Below are positions 44,909 through 56,904 of a stretch of DNA of 64,000 nt, piece by piece. Each line of letters begins with the position of its first letter. The stretch's first letter is position 1. Origin of the DNA: Mytilinidion resinicola. Lineage: Eukaryota > Ascomycota > Dothideomycetes > Mytilinidiales > Mytilinidiaceae. The notes below the pieces were generated by a model. It had not been told where the DNA came from. It saw nothing but the letters and a program-made list of their open reading frames with translations, and did not search any database. The DNA lies in contig NW_022985446.1 in assembly GCF_010093595.1 (NCBI RefSeq), positions 1,349,269-1,413,268 of the forward strand, written 5' to 3'. A program made the translations under genes and the position numbers.

Positions 44909-47869
44909 ATCCCGATAAGCTGAATAGCTTAATCGGCACAGCCGGGTGTTTTCTGATTGCAGAGAGGGTCGTGTTGAGGATTTGCTGCGCTGTCGTCGCG
45001 TGTCGTGTGGACAAAGAGCTCGGTGCTCGCGATTGATGAAGGTAGAAGGCTCCACGATAAGCCCGTAACAACTCAATTGGTTGCGTAAGGAGTTGTAGCT
45101 ATCTTGGTATAATGGAGGTGTGGCACGGTAGTTCAATGCAGCGACAGGGAGCCGTGGAGTGGAGGGTGAAGATGGGCGCAGCTGTGTATGTAGACTGACG
45201 CCACGACGGAAGCAGGTTCTAAGGTACCAAGCGTCTTGCCGCCGCTAAAAATTGGCAAATGTCGGATAAATACAGGTCTTCTTCTGACGGATTCAAGGAA
45301 TGAGACAGCGACTGGCGCCCGTGAATGGTTCTGCTGGATAATGAACAAGTGAATTGGGTGAGGGAGTGAGCATGGGGAGCTGCGGCGATACATGAACACT
45401 AAGGCGGCTGCGATCTCCACCATGCAGATGCGCTGGCAGGGATTGTCAACGGAGGCACTTGGAAACGAGGGCCGGCGCATGCAGCCTTCAAACAGCAACT
45501 TCACTACTTTTGCACCGTCCTCGCCTTTGCAGCCTATAACGCGAGGCGGCCCCTCTTCCGCCTCCGACGGCAGCAATCACCCCTCCAGCAATATGCAATG
45601 GATCCAACATCCTCAACGCGAGTATCTGGAAGCCTGTGGGACTGAATGCGACTTTGAAGCAGCAGCATTTGTTTTCCTCAGTGTGGCAGCCCCAGAACGC
45701 CTGGTCGGAGATAGCCCCCTTCGAGGCTCTGCCCAGGTGTTGAAATTCCTGCACACCACGTTGGCCACCCCATGTATCAAAGCGTTCCCATAATCTAGAG
45801 CCTGTAAAAACTCTGCCTCATCACTCCGCAGCCGCATCTGCATATTTCCGGGCTGCACTTATGTAACCTTGCTGACGGCTCGCCGGATTGGATTTGATGG
45901 ACGGTTGCAGATTTGCCGTGGCACGTCTCTGCATGAGCTGAATTGTGGCGATTGACTGCCAGGTACACTCGGGATACTTTCACTGATACGAGCCTATGAA
46001 TATGAGGCTCTCTCGTTTTCTCAAACCAAGTTGAACAATCCCACGATCTAATACATCGTGAACGCGCACTAGCGGCGAACCTTAACCTTCAATGTCTCGA
46101 GCCTTTCTGTGGTGGGATCCTTACAGCTAGTCTTTAAGATCTTCGTGCTACCTACTTGCTACCTAGGTTTGCTGATCCAGACCGCGTGCCATCCTACCCA
46201 ATCGAAATGAGTATCCAGTGCCGAAGTACACAGTAAGTCTCTGGCAATCACCTCTAAGTATCTCCCCCGCCTGCCCGCTATGACAAAATATAGTGCCGCT
46301 CAATCTACTCACGGTTTGGTGTTTTCCCCGCCATCCAAAGGTTATCACTCCATCTTTAGACTCACTCCACTCCACGATATCACGGAAGACCCCTTGTACG
46401 TCGAGCTGGGATGTCAGACCGCCGCTTGCAGTCCGCTCAACCAAGCGAGCACGGCGCAGGAGAAGATGGTTGCGATACGCCAATTCAGTCCAGGGTCCTG
46501 ACATGCCTGCAGAGCTGCAAGTATCTTCACTGGCGCTAACCGTTCAATTACAGACGATCTTAACCCACGTGCTCGAACACTCTCGTCGGATTGGCTGAGC
46601 ATCCACCTCCCCGGACTATCACAACGAGGCTGGTAGTGTTGTAGCACAGTTCCTATCTTTCATTTCACTGCATCTGTTTTGTGTTCAGCTCGCGTGCTCA
46701 ATTGCCGATATCGGCACTGGTCGCATTGATGAATACGGCCAATCAATATACTTTCCATCACACCTCGAAGCCGAGTCCTGCATTTCCCTCCTAACCTTCA
46801 CATGTGATCCACTAACCCCGCCTTTCACCCGCCAAGCTAATGTTTCATTCGTAACACCAAACACATCTGCACCATCACGGCATTTTCTGGCGCCATACCA
46901 CACCTGTGCTCACGTCACCTCGAGTTACTGTATAACGGTGCAGCTGCAGACCGGCGCTCTGGTCTCTCGGCAGCCCGCTTTATGGCGTGGTTCTCGGGAA
47001 TATGGCGAGAAATTGCATGATGCATCTGCCATTCTCGTATCCGCACCAATCTGAAGACTGCCACCGGTCAAAACGGAACGAACCGCTGCAGGCTTGACCC
47101 ATGCTAGTCCTGCATCACGTTGAGTAACCCTCCATCGGGATTTGTGGTGTGCATCTTCACTCAACGGCTGTTCGAGACTCCAATTGGCGTTATGCATCGG
47201 AAGACTTCCTCGGAGTGACTGCAGACGGGGAGGCGGAGCTTATCTCCATCCCGATGGGATGCCTTTGCCGATTATGTAGTTCGCATCGCTGATCGGTTTG
47301 TCTGACCTATGGTGATGGAAGATGTCCTCCTCCATTATTTAGTAATCTATCAGTAGAAGCCTGACATCTTGACTTGTGTAACATGAATTCCGTCAGTATA
47401 ATCGCTTCCACAGCAGAGGAAACCACAGAAAAAGTAATATCTGTCCAGCATTGGTCCATGTCGGCACTGAATTCGCGTTGGCATTCGCTTGGTAGGGTGT
47501 CCAGGATCCTTAGTTCGATGTGATGGATTGAGTGCTCGCAATTCCTGTAGACTTGACGAAGCGATGGGAAAGAGCGTGATCATTCGAATACCAATGCATT
47601 CCTCTAGGATTATCTGTTGGCCGTTTACGAAGGACTTTTGAAAGTGAAAGCGATCTTGATATGAAATAAACAGTAGTTAGGACGAGTAAACGTATGGAAT
47701 TGAGTAACCCACACTGCCAATACAATTAACAAGATGCCACACAATCATGAATCGGGATGATAATATCGTCGTCTATTAGCACACCGTGTCCCTAACCATG
47801 TTTTATCAACGCCAACCAATCCCATATACCTCCTATCCCACGATAACAACCCACCAAACGTAAATGCTC
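44909..47869. other. Long intergenic region
   Basis: About 3 kb between two leftward genes. Open frames at 45133-45576 and 46163-46504 on the minus strand and 45392-45793 on the plus strand show no domain or splice support. No repeat recognised. Confidence 0.4.
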
Positions 47870-48735
47870 TCAAGTAAGTTTCTGCTTGATAAAGAAGGCC
47901 CTCAAGTGAGACAGCTGCCACGCGCATGTAACACCGAGTATAACCAACTGAATAAGCGTCCACCGCACAACTCTAGCATTCGTCGACTCAGACTGGTCTC
48001 GGAATTCCGCCTCTCGTTCCTGCAAACGTAACAGCATTAGCTTCTATCCAAACCCAAGCCATTCCACAAAGCATATCGCAAACCTACCCGCTGATGCACC
48101 TGCTCCTTCCGAATATCCTGCAGCCTGCCCTTCAAATCCCTGACCTTCTGCGTCAAATCATCAATCTTGCCCTTGTCCGTGCTCTCAATGCGACTCGTCT
48201 CGCCAATCACCAGGTCGAGGTAGAACTTGATGCCGCCCGCGGGCTGCCCGCCCGTGAGCCAGCCGCCCTGCGCCACGGCGCCCGTGGGCGTGAAGCATAC
48301 GCGGTGCTCGCCCGAGTCGGCGGCGGAGAAGGTGAAGCGGCCCTTGGCGGCGCCGCGCTGGGACACGACACGGTGGTCGTTGTCGAAGACTTCTTCGACC
48401 GTGATGAAGACGCCCAGGTCGGGGGTGGCGCGGTAGCTACGAGTGCCTTCGTCCCATTGCTCGGCGTTGAAGTGGCCTGAAGGTGTGTTAGCGGGGGGTA
48501 AGTCCAAATTTGAGGCATGTATTATGCATTGATGTCTACTGATTCTATAAGGGTATGATTTGGAGGAATACTAACCGACTACGAGAGTGTCCCTGGGCAG
48601 TTCCTCAAAAAAGCATTTCTGGACGGGGCCATCGATGAAGAAGTACAGGGCTTGCGACGGTAGCACCAGAAGAGCGGCGATGAAGAGGGAGAACAGCGTC
48701 CGTAGACCGGATGTCGATTGTGGAGTCCACGCCAT
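47870..48735 (-). CDS. p24-family (emp24/GOLD) cargo receptor
   Basis: Three exons: 48576-48735, 48088-48476, 47870-48019; 232 residues. A signal sequence ([13 protein letters not shown]) precedes the mature start [23 protein letters not shown]. The GOLD domain has the paired cysteines (KCFFEE and HRVCF). A heptad-rich coiled coil ([19 protein letters not shown]) leads to the membrane helix ([20 protein letters not shown]) and a short cytosolic tail [12 protein letters not shown] with the FF pair that binds COPII. Family role: p24 proteins cycle between ER and Golgi as hetero-oligomers, sorting GPI-anchored and other cargo into COPII vesicles. Closest in feel to yeast Erp1/Erp5/Erp6; exact subfamily not assigned. 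The last exon would be lost if the 68-nt intron were read through. Confidence 0.92.
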
Positions 48736-49514
48736 GGTTGCGTCGAGGGCTGCTGTCGAGGGATGTTGAACACGAATATCGTCAAGTCGAGATCTGGCGC
48801 GTTCCTTATCGAGCTAGACTAAAGCTAAGTATTTAGCACGTGACTCTCCCACTGTCACTCAACCTTAACCTAACTACATTTCCGTCTTCTACTCACAGAT
48901 CTTGTTTCTTAGAATCACAGAATATATCATATGAGATGGTCCAATCCTCAGGAGAGGAGTATCAGCTGCTTCAAGCTTCAACTACACCCCTGTTCCTGTC
49001 CGGAGCATATTCTAACGTTCCCCGGATCTTCTCGTTCACAACGTCTTCCAAAACGAGTCATGATTATCCAAACTCATATTCGAGGCATACGCTTGGTCGT
49101 ACAAGCAAGCACTTCTCCATGAATCCTGCAGCGGGGATTAAACCCTGGCTTGGACTTACCTAGATATCCTGATAGCTCTCCTGTCTCAGCCCTTTCTTAC
49201 CATTCATCGCAAGAACCTATTGTCCCTCTTCTCCTCTATTGCTTATTCCAACTGCTCTGTCCTCGAAACTTTACACTGTACTATCCTGTCAATTGAGCAC
49301 CCAAACCACATGCCAACGTCCCCAAACCCCATACATCTCGGAGCTCAGAAGAGCTTACCGGGGCTGCCTACCGGAGCTATCGAGAGTGACCGAGAGATTT
49401 GCCAAACCTTCTTAACAATATACACCCTCTTCATTTATCTACCCTAAGAACTCTACACCATTCCGGCCCCAACACCCCAAAATCTTCAACTCCCAAACCC
49501 ACCGAACCACCACC
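48736..49514. other. Divergent p24/SDR intergenic region
   Basis: Both promoters; pyrimidine-rich just upstream of the SDR start (49440-49514). No gene seen. Confidence 0.45.
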
Positions 49515-50525
49515 ATGAAAACCTTCATAATCGACCACACAACCCTCTCCACCCTCCGCAACAAAACCATCCTCATAACCGGCGGCTCGTCAGGCATCGG
49601 CCTCGCCACCGCGGCCCTCCTCTCCCAACTCTCCCCAACCAACAACCTCGCCCTCCTCGACCTGCACCCCCCACCCCCCTCCCTCACCACCACCCACCCC
49701 GCCCCGCACCTTCTCTACCACCGCACCGACGTCACCTCCTGGCCCTCCCTCCGCGCTGGCTTCGCCGCCACCTTCGCCGCCTTCTCCCGCATCGACCTCG
49801 TCTTCGCCAACGCCGGCGTCGCCGAGTACGCCGACCAATTCTTCTCTGACACGCTCGACAGCGACGGCCAGCTCGCGGAGCCGGACCGGCGCACGCTGCG
49901 GATATGTATGGACGGGGCTGCGGATACGGTTAAGCTGGGCATTCACTATCTGAGGAAGAATGGGCGCGAGGGGGGCGCGATCGTGCTGACGAGCAGTCTG
50001 GCCGGCTATCTGGCGAGTGCGGGTGCGCCGCTTTATAGTGCGGCGAAGCATGGTACGTCTTCTCTTTCCCCCTGTCCCATTTGCGCTGGAGATGTTGGGA
50101 GGGGAGGGTAGGCGCTGATGTGCGCAGGTGTCGTCGGCCTCATGCGCGCGCTCAAGCAGGAAACGGCGAAACTCCGCATCTCGATCGCTGTCGTCGCGCC
50201 GGCTATTACGGTGACGCCGATCCTGTCGACGGGGTACCGCGAGGCGGGGAAGGATCCGGCGGAGTATGCGGCTGCGATGGCGGAGAAGGGAGTGCCGATT
50301 AACAGGGTTGAGAGTATTGCGCTGGCGGCGTGTTGGCTGTTCAACGAGGGCATGGCGGCGAACGGGGCGGGGATCTTCGTGCAGGCGGATCGGATGGTGG
50401 ATTTTGAGAGGTCGCTGGCGAAGAATCGTGAGGTGTGGATGGGGAAGGAGATGTTGGATTTGTTTCGGGGTGGGAGGCAGGCGCCGTTGTTTCAGCGGGT
50501 TGAGGGGGAGAAGTCGAATCTGTGA
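49515..50525 (+). CDS. Short-chain dehydrogenase/reductase
   Basis: Exons 49515-50052 and 50128-50525, 311 residues; the 75-nt intron splits the Gly codon after YSAAKH. Classical SDR motifs: TGGSSGIG (NAD(P) binding, about residues 22-29), D in DLHP after strand 2 favouring NAD(H), NAG in the centre, the catalytic Ser in LTSSLAG and Tyr/Lys in YSAAKHG. The pattern resembles the 15-hydroxyprostaglandin-dehydrogenase-like group of fungal SDRs. Substrate unknown. The antisense frame 49590-50633 is a GC shadow. Confidence 0.9.
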
Positions 50526-51265
50526 TGGGGGTATATTAGAGGTTGGTAGTAACTCCCAGAAGGTCTTCGTGCTAATGATCAAAGTGGTTGAAACCTCGAT
50601 TGGCTGTGCTATTGCTGTAGAGGGCTCCCGCAATTTTACTCGTCAGTATCGCATAACAGAACAGCCCGAGACTTACATACTAGTATTTTGAGATTGGAGA
50701 TGACAGAGCTGTCAAGTGACCTCATGTGAGTTCAGACGGTTAGTGTCAGTAATGCTGTACAAGCTTCACCTTCACGACCACACTCCAAAAGCCATCTTGA
50801 GGGTCAAATATACATTTCCATTCCCTACACCTACCGGCTCAAAGCCTCTTACCCATCCACACCTTTACCAGCTTAGTCAAGCCAGCGCCCTCCTGTCACT
50901 CCTTATCGAGACAAGGTAAACACGACGAGATGCCCAAACGCCGATCCCATAATAGACACAAGCCCTCACTGAGGCACAAAGAAGAGAAGTAGCGAGCCAA
51001 AAGAAACAATGTAGTGGTCAAGGTAGAAAACCAGGAACAAGAAGACGACAGAAAACTGTCGCATTGCTCCATTGCCCTTCCAAGCGTCCCTCCTCATTAA
51101 TCGAACTTATCAATAAGCTCCAGAATCCCGGGTGTTTGCGAACGGGATGGAAATAATTCTACCAGGTAAATGCTTTGTGGTGATCGCGGAGTCCGCGTTT
51201 CTTCGTTCGGTAATATGCTTGCGAAATACATGCCAGTTCGTGCTTGTTGCGTGGCGATTGCTCTA
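50526..51265. other. Intergenic between convergent SDR and ANP1
   Basis: No gene seen; 3' flanks of both. Confidence 0.45.
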
Positions 51266-52732
51266 TTACGCATTGCCGGGCTTCTCGTCGGTGTCAATGT
51301 GCCAGACGATGTAGTTTGGTAGTCCGTATACCCCGTAGCCTGCGCGGAGTGCCATCTTCGCGAAGCCCTCGGTCTCGGCCTGGTTTTCGAAGGCGTAGCA
51401 GGGGAAATTGATGCCGGAGCGGTGGACGTCTGCCTTGACAATGATGTTGACACCGCCAATGCCGTCGAGTTTCATCTTCTCGTCCTTGTCGTCTCGCCAA
51501 TTGCCCATCTTCGCCATGTATTTGCGGTTCGTCTTGTATTCTTTGTAGCCTGGGAAATGCTATTAGTAGATGTGGGCGCAGATCTAAGATGGGTAAAGTA
51601 CCTTCGGCGAGAACGGTATCCTTATCAAGTGTTGCAGCTAGCTTGAGGCCTTCGGGAGACTCTACCCACGAATTGTAGTCAACTTCGAGAAGTTAGTTCA
51701 AATTCAATACTGTGTGTCGTGCAAAACTTACATCGTCCCTCGATATCAACCTTCTTGCCGTTCTTCTCTTGGTACCTGTGGAACCAAATGTCTACCATTG
51801 AATCAGCACTCGTTAGCCTCAGTGGTTTTGCGCAACTTACTCGGCACAAGGACATCTTTATCGTGAGCTACAAAGTCCTCGATGATCTTCTTGGGGCTGT
51901 CCACAATGTCGACATCCCGCCAGTAGACCCAGCTATGCTCCGGCTTCAGGGCTGTGTTGAGAAGGTAGTTCCTGGCTCGGCCCATGGCTTTCCTGCGCGG
52001 TCCCTGGGCAGCAAATCCGTGTCTGTCTTCCACGTCCTGTCCATGTGTGACGCCAAAGTCCTTCTCGACAATCATGGCGGAGTTGAAGGCGTCGGAGGTC
52101 TTCTGCACTCGGTCTAGCTCCATGGCAAGCGCCGCCATGGTATCGTCCGTGGAGTCGCCAACGAGGAAAGCAAGATCGATCAGGTTGTGAGGGTACGAGA
52201 GCTGGGTAAGCAGGTCAAAGTGCTTCTGGAGGTAGGGGGAAGCGTCGCGGAGGGGAGTAAGAATGAGGACACGCTCTTGATTAGCGTCGGCTTTGGGGGT
52301 CGACTTGATGACGTTGAGGTCGACGTGCGAGATTGAGCTCTCGTTGACCTCAATAGGCCGGTGGTGGTTGAAGATCACAGGTGTCTGCATATGGCCATGC
52401 CACTCGGCGTTCTCGTTCGGTGTCATCTGCATCGGCGCCTTCGCCGGACCCCAGCAGTAAAATCTGAAAATACCGCCTGTCAGCAAGCTGTCCATCACGG
52501 CTGATGTCTCTGGAGGTGAATGTCCGCAAGAGCAGCTCGCGGGAGGTCGGGGGCATCCATACCTTTGCATCTCCCCAGCGGCTGACCCCATGGACCGCCA
52601 TAATATCAGAGTTATGCCCGCCAGCCCAACAAACAGCAGAAATCGGGTGTTTCGTAGCAGGTGCCAGACGGCGCGCGAAGGAGGCAGCCTCGCTTTCGCG
52701 GCCTTCCACGAGTAGCCTTTGGGGACGAGCAT
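51266..52732 (-). CDS. ANP1: ANP1-type alpha-1,6-mannosyltransferase subunit (Mnn9/Anp1/Van1 family)
   Basis: Five exons: 52563-52732, 51841-52463, 51732-51791, 51602-51682, 51266-51549; 405 residues. Type II topology: short basic cytosolic end, signal-anchor FLLFVGLAGITLILW (about 31-45), lumenal domain. Catalytic-domain motifs: VLILTPLRDASPYLQKHF, LAFLVGDSTDDT, QDVEDRHGFAAQGPRRKAMG, the metal-binding DVD in WVYWRDVDIVDSP, VLVPNIWFHRY, KADVHRSGINFPCYAFENQ and VWHIDTDEKPG. Family role: cis-Golgi mannan polymerase complex that extends the alpha-1,6 backbone of N-linked mannan for the wall. The first intron (99 nt) has no stop and would add 33 false residues if left in. Confidence 0.95.
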
Positions 52733-53962
52733 AGTGCAAGAGGAACAGCTCGGCCAGCCGGTGACACGTCCCGGCGCTGAGGGCGTGCGAGAGGGAGAGT
52801 GCTCGCTCGAAGGCGCGGGGAGGCGCGGCGGAGGAGGTGGTGGTGCGGCGGGAGTCGAAAAAGAAGAGGCTCTCAGGCGTGCGCGGCGGCGGATCAAGCG
52901 GGCCTCAGCTGCGCATTGAAGGCTGCTGACACTTGTCGTGAATGGCTTCGGGCAGTCAATTCGGGCGAGCAGGGCAGGAGAGCAGCCGCGGGAGGGAGGC
53001 GTGCGGCGGAGGCAGAGGCGGTCGCGATAACGAGTGTGCTTGGGGAGGTCCGCAGGTCGAGGACAGGAGGTTCACGTCTGCGTCCAGCGGGCGCCGCGGT
53101 AGCCAATGGGAGCAGGGCTGCCCAAAAATTACGCCAGCTGCCAGAACCGTTCGCACAGACCCGGCTAATGTAAGTAATGAATCCACTCTGGCGGCGAAAG
53201 CCTTGCGGACGATTCGTCTGGAAAGGTGTCGTCAGCCTACTCCAGAGCCCACACTTTCCACGCGCCGCCGGAGAAGCCATGCATGTGAAGGCGTGCTTGT
53301 TGGGCGAGCCTCTGTTGAGGGCCGTTTCCAAGACAGCCCGGTCATTCTACCGATGCATTAACATGCTAGCCGCCGTGGACCCTTGCTAAGGAGGCGAACA
53401 GATCTGTCCAGCTCCCCCAGATTCAAGTGGCAACACGAACAACCGTTTGAGGTGGCTCAGAGAGCTATCAGGTCTACCACAAATGTCGCTTTTCAATCCT
53501 TGAGAACGTACCAGAGGACCCCAAGTAATGCTCGGCAAGTGTACACAGGTAAAGTAATTTACATCCTCGCGTCATCACATTACCAAGTCCTAGTAGGTCC
53601 AGGAGTGCTTTAGAGGTATATTCGTTGTCGAAACGATACATCTTCATGCTCAATTTAAGACATGTCTTTATTTCTACTCCTTTTTCTTGTCTCGCTTGCC
53701 GGGCCTAAACTGTATTGTCATGTCTATGACACTGAGTTTCAATTCATACAAAGGTTGTGGGTGCCTTCGTGTCATGGCTCTTATCTTGAAGCACCTCGTC
53801 GTTTGAGCGGCGTGCTTTGTTCACTAACAAGGCTGCCAGACATTCGACATTGTTATATCCCCCAAACTTACATAGGAATACGTATATAGACTGTTATGCA
53901 TGCAATACACTTCTCCGCACATTTATGTTCTGATTGTTCAGAGCATACCGAGCGCATTCATC
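52733..53962. other. Divergent ANP1/kinase-like intergenic region
   Basis: No gene recognised; several GC-rich open frames at 52740-53360 lack domains. Confidence 0.45.
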
Positions 53963-55039
53963 ATGGAAAGCCATTCGATGTCTTCATACTGTGAGGCTCC
54001 AGCATCCCCAATCTTACAGCAAACTAATGATGATGACCTCGTGCAGGACTCAACTAGCCTCTTCGACAGCCGGTACGTCAAAATACACTCAGCTGGGAAC
54101 GGATTTTCCGGGAATGTGACCTTCTGCTTTCTGCGCAACGGGCTGAAAGCCATTGTACGTTCTCACGACGAGGCTCAACTCCCTGACTACGCTGTGGACC
54201 TTTTGAAAGCCCAGCTCTGCGTCGTGAAAATCCTCCACAATCCAAGCAACGCCAGTACCCGCCGAAGCCTTCTCAGAGAAATCGACGTCCTACAACGAAT
54301 TCAGGCATCGCGAACCAAATCAAAAGAGCGCCTGGCCTATCTTGTGGACGCGCATGTCTTTGATAGACCTTGGATGGTGACCGCTGCCGTCTGAGGCCCT
54401 ACCCTCGAATCTTTCCTGGTTTCATTGAAAATGTCTCCGAGAGGCCTGAAAACACCGGAGAGATTCTTTTGGCATCTCTACATCCAGCTCTCCGACGCCC
54501 TTCGCTTTCTGCATGCTCTAAAACCACAAGCTATTGCTCATGGGGACATACACAGCTGCAATATCTTGCTTGAGCAAGCTGCTACTGGTCTCCCAAACGT
54601 AGTGCTGATCGATTTCGGCTGTGCCAGCATCAACGATCTCGACGACTACCAGGACAATACCAGTGGATCATCCACAGCAGAGTTCGACCCCCAAAAAGGT
54701 AATTTGGCTAATATCTCCCCCTTTGCATACGACGTCCTTATGCTAAGCGTCCTTCTAGACAGCCTTATAGCCGACGTCAAGTGGATCTGCCCACCTGCGC
54801 TTTTCCTGATCCCCTTTCCGGCATACCTCGAGGATCTCGTTTTACACAAACCGGCCGAGGAACTGCAAATCGAGAGCCTTTGGGCGAAGTTCGGCATGCA
54901 TGCTAGTCTTCGCAGGGATTGCCTTGCCTGGGACAAGCTCAAGAGACTCCGTCCTGCGCTGGATTCTTGTCCAGTAGATGATGAGTGTGTGAGACGTGTG
55001 GTTGAAGAAGCCGCTCTTCGAGACGAGCATGCGCCCTAA
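53963..55039 (+). pseudogene. Protein-kinase-like gene with one in-frame stop
   Basis: One frame runs from the ATG at 53963 (an alternative is 53900) to the stop at 55037-55039, broken only by TGA at 54392-54394 (codon 144 of 359). Kinase features on both sides of the break match the intact neighbour at 55759: a Gly-rich loop (SAGNGFSGNV), the Lys in CVVKIL, then, after the stop, GPTLESF, AHGDIHSCNILLE (catalytic-loop Asp kept) and LIDFGCAS (DFG). In the neighbour the corresponding site reads AVSGPTL, so TGA replaces a Ser codon. No plausible intron removes the stop. With everything else intact, the loss looks recent, or the base is a sequence error, or the stop is read through. Confidence 0.75.
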
Positions 55040-55614
55040 TTCACTCACTCGCGAGTTTGACATCACATGAACTCGTTTTCGTATAGGCTAGAGGTGGCTC
55101 GACATGGTGTGTAGGCGCGCAAAACAGATAGACGCAATAGTCTTCCTGGTGCGCTAATCAAATCTAACTTCTTTCTTGGTATACATCGATTCCCTTTTGG
55201 ACTGCCCGATAGAACAACGAAAACTTTCCAGTATACAGCTTTTAGCATTTCCAATTTTATTCTTCCCTTTCTCGCTGCTCTCCAAGAACTCTTCTGTTTC
55301 CTTCCAAGCCGCGTTGTATCCACACAATCCGGCTGTAATACCATGTTTAATCCTATTTTGCTCTTTTTATAATAGAATTGTATATCACAAAACGCATTTT
55401 TATAGTTACACCAATCAACATTGTCGGGATACAGGTTCCTGACTAGCAATATAAGTTGAGGGCTCCGAAAGTTATGCGAAACTCATATCAAATCCCGAAA
55501 TCATAGTGTCAGGGAGTAGCGGTGGGGGTTACGGCAGGCGCACAGCACCTCTTGTATATAGCCTCACCTTCCTCGAGACCTCTCTCCTTCTTCTTCTTCT
55601 TCTTCTTCTTCTTC

Positions 55615-55648
<34 letters not shown>

Positions 55649-55758
55649 CCATCATCTAATACATCTCATACATGGCATACAGTTCCATGTTCCGTGACAC
55701 AACATCTCGTTAATCAATTCTCAAAACACAATACACCTTAAACCAGCAGAGCACCAAC
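55040..55758. other. Intergenic between the two kinase-like genes
   Basis: AT-rich; TATATAG at about 55555 and the microsatellite described separately. Presumed promoter and leader of the intact kinase-like gene. Confidence 0.5.
55588..55656. repeat. Compound microsatellite (CTT)n(CAT)n
   Basis: About nine CTT/TTC units run directly into about ten CAT/ATC units, with one ACC interruption near the end. It lies about 100 bp before the ATG of the intact kinase-like gene, so it may be in its 5' untranslated region. Confidence 0.95.
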
Positions 55759-56904
55759 ATGACCACTAGCCACGTCCAGTCGGATTCCGGCTCCACAAAC
55801 TCGGAGGGTCACCAAACTAAGGATCCTCAAGCTCAAACTCAACATGAGAGCAGCTCGTCCGATCCCACTCAAGAGAAGATAGCGACTGAGCAGGGCGGAG
55901 AGAGCGAGTCGAACGACTCCAACGAGGACTTCAAGGGCGCTATTCCAAAAGAACTTCTACCTATCAACCTTGCCGGCGCAGGACTCTACGCTAAGGTGTA
56001 TTACTGCATCCCTCGTGATTCCATCCAACCCTATCCCAACATCGCGAAGCATTCAGCCGAAATACCGAAGAGCGTAAAGGATCAAGTCTGCGTAGTGAAA
56101 GTGATTGGCACCTCGAAATCAGCCCAGAGGGCACAGAACGAAGTTTCAATCCTTGAAAGACTCCAGCAGTCCAACGACTATCCCCAAAATCGTATCAGTC
56201 ATTTCATCAAGTGTGACATCCAAACCACCAGACTCTCCTCAATCACGATAGGGGCAGTGTCGGGGCCGACATTATCTGGATTCGAGAGGGCCTACATGGA
56301 GCCGCGAGCTGACTGGGTGCCGAGAGAATTCATCTGGCATATTTTCCTTCAGCTGGGAGCGTCGATACGCTTCATCCACGACATGAAAGTTACTCATAAC
56401 GATATCCACTCCGGAAACATCATGCTTGATCCAGGAAGGCAGGACTTTCCCGGACTACCCAATGTTGTTCTGATAGACTTTGGGAGGGCCAGCGACTTCG
56501 ATACCGCCACCAAGAACCCGGATGGCAAATCAAAGGCCTTTACAAGTCGAGGAGATATGGCTCGTCACATAGGCCAAGACCACTTCCACTTCTCTTGTGT
56601 CATGCGCTCGCTCTGCGCGAGCATATGGAAAGCGGAAACCCGGGAATGGCGTGGCTTTGTCGACCACTTGAATGAGTATGAATCCCGGTTCACCCGTAAT
56701 AAGCTTACAGAGAACGATATTTCTACATTTCTGGAGGACTTGTTTACTCAATACGAGGGCCCTGCCGATGCGGAACGCGAGCAAATGAACCAGCAAGACA
56801 AAACGAACATTATGGAACACCTCTGGGATGACAGGGTTCGCTCAAGGGGCCCCAGCGACGAGGAGATACGCAATGCCATCATGGCTGAGCTCGAAGAAGC
56901 ATAG
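55759..56904 (+). CDS. Protein-kinase-like protein
   Basis: Single exon, 381 residues. The first 70 are polar (Ser/Gln/Glu-rich). The kinase fold has a Gly-rich loop (LAGAGLYAKVYY), VAIK-like Lys in QVCVVKVIG, a catalytic loop THNDIHSGNIMLD where His-Asn-Asp replaces HRD but Asp and Asn are kept, and DFG in LIDFGRASD. The region after DFG lacks a clear APE motif, and the C-lobe is short, so activity is plausible but not assured. No membrane segment or accessory domain. It shares 30-40% by eye with the broken upstream gene, so the two are tandem paralogues. Substrate unknown. Confidence 0.8.
   Translation: MTTSHVQSDSGSTNSEGHQTKDPQAQTQHESSSSDPTQEKIATEQGGESESNDSNEDFKGAIPKELLPINLAGAGLYAKVYYCIPRDSIQPYPNIAKHSAEIPKSVKDQVCVVKVIGTSKSAQRAQNEVSILERLQQSNDYPQNRISHFIKCDIQTTRLSSITIGAVSGPTLSGFERAYMEPRADWVPREFIWHIFLQLGASIRFIHDMKVTHNDIHSGNIMLDPGRQDFPGLPNVVLIDFGRASDFDTATKNPDGKSKAFTSRGDMARHIGQDHFHFSCVMRSLCASIWKAETREWRGFVDHLNEYESRFTRNKLTENDISTFLEDLFTQYEGPADAEREQMNQQDKTNIMEHLWDDRVRSRGPSDEEIRNAIMAELEEA

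Noticed and set aside
46163..46504. 113-codon minus-strand frame in the 45-48 kb gap
   Set aside because: No domain, no start or splice context, and no paralogue in the window.
49590..50633. 347-codon open frame antisense to the SDR gene
   Set aside because: Arg/Pro-rich mirror of a GC-biased gene, crosses the SDR intron, no domain.
54362..54400. Intron that would remove the TGA in the first kinase-like gene
   Set aside because: The only GT...AG pair spanning it in phase would be about 19 nt, too short to splice.
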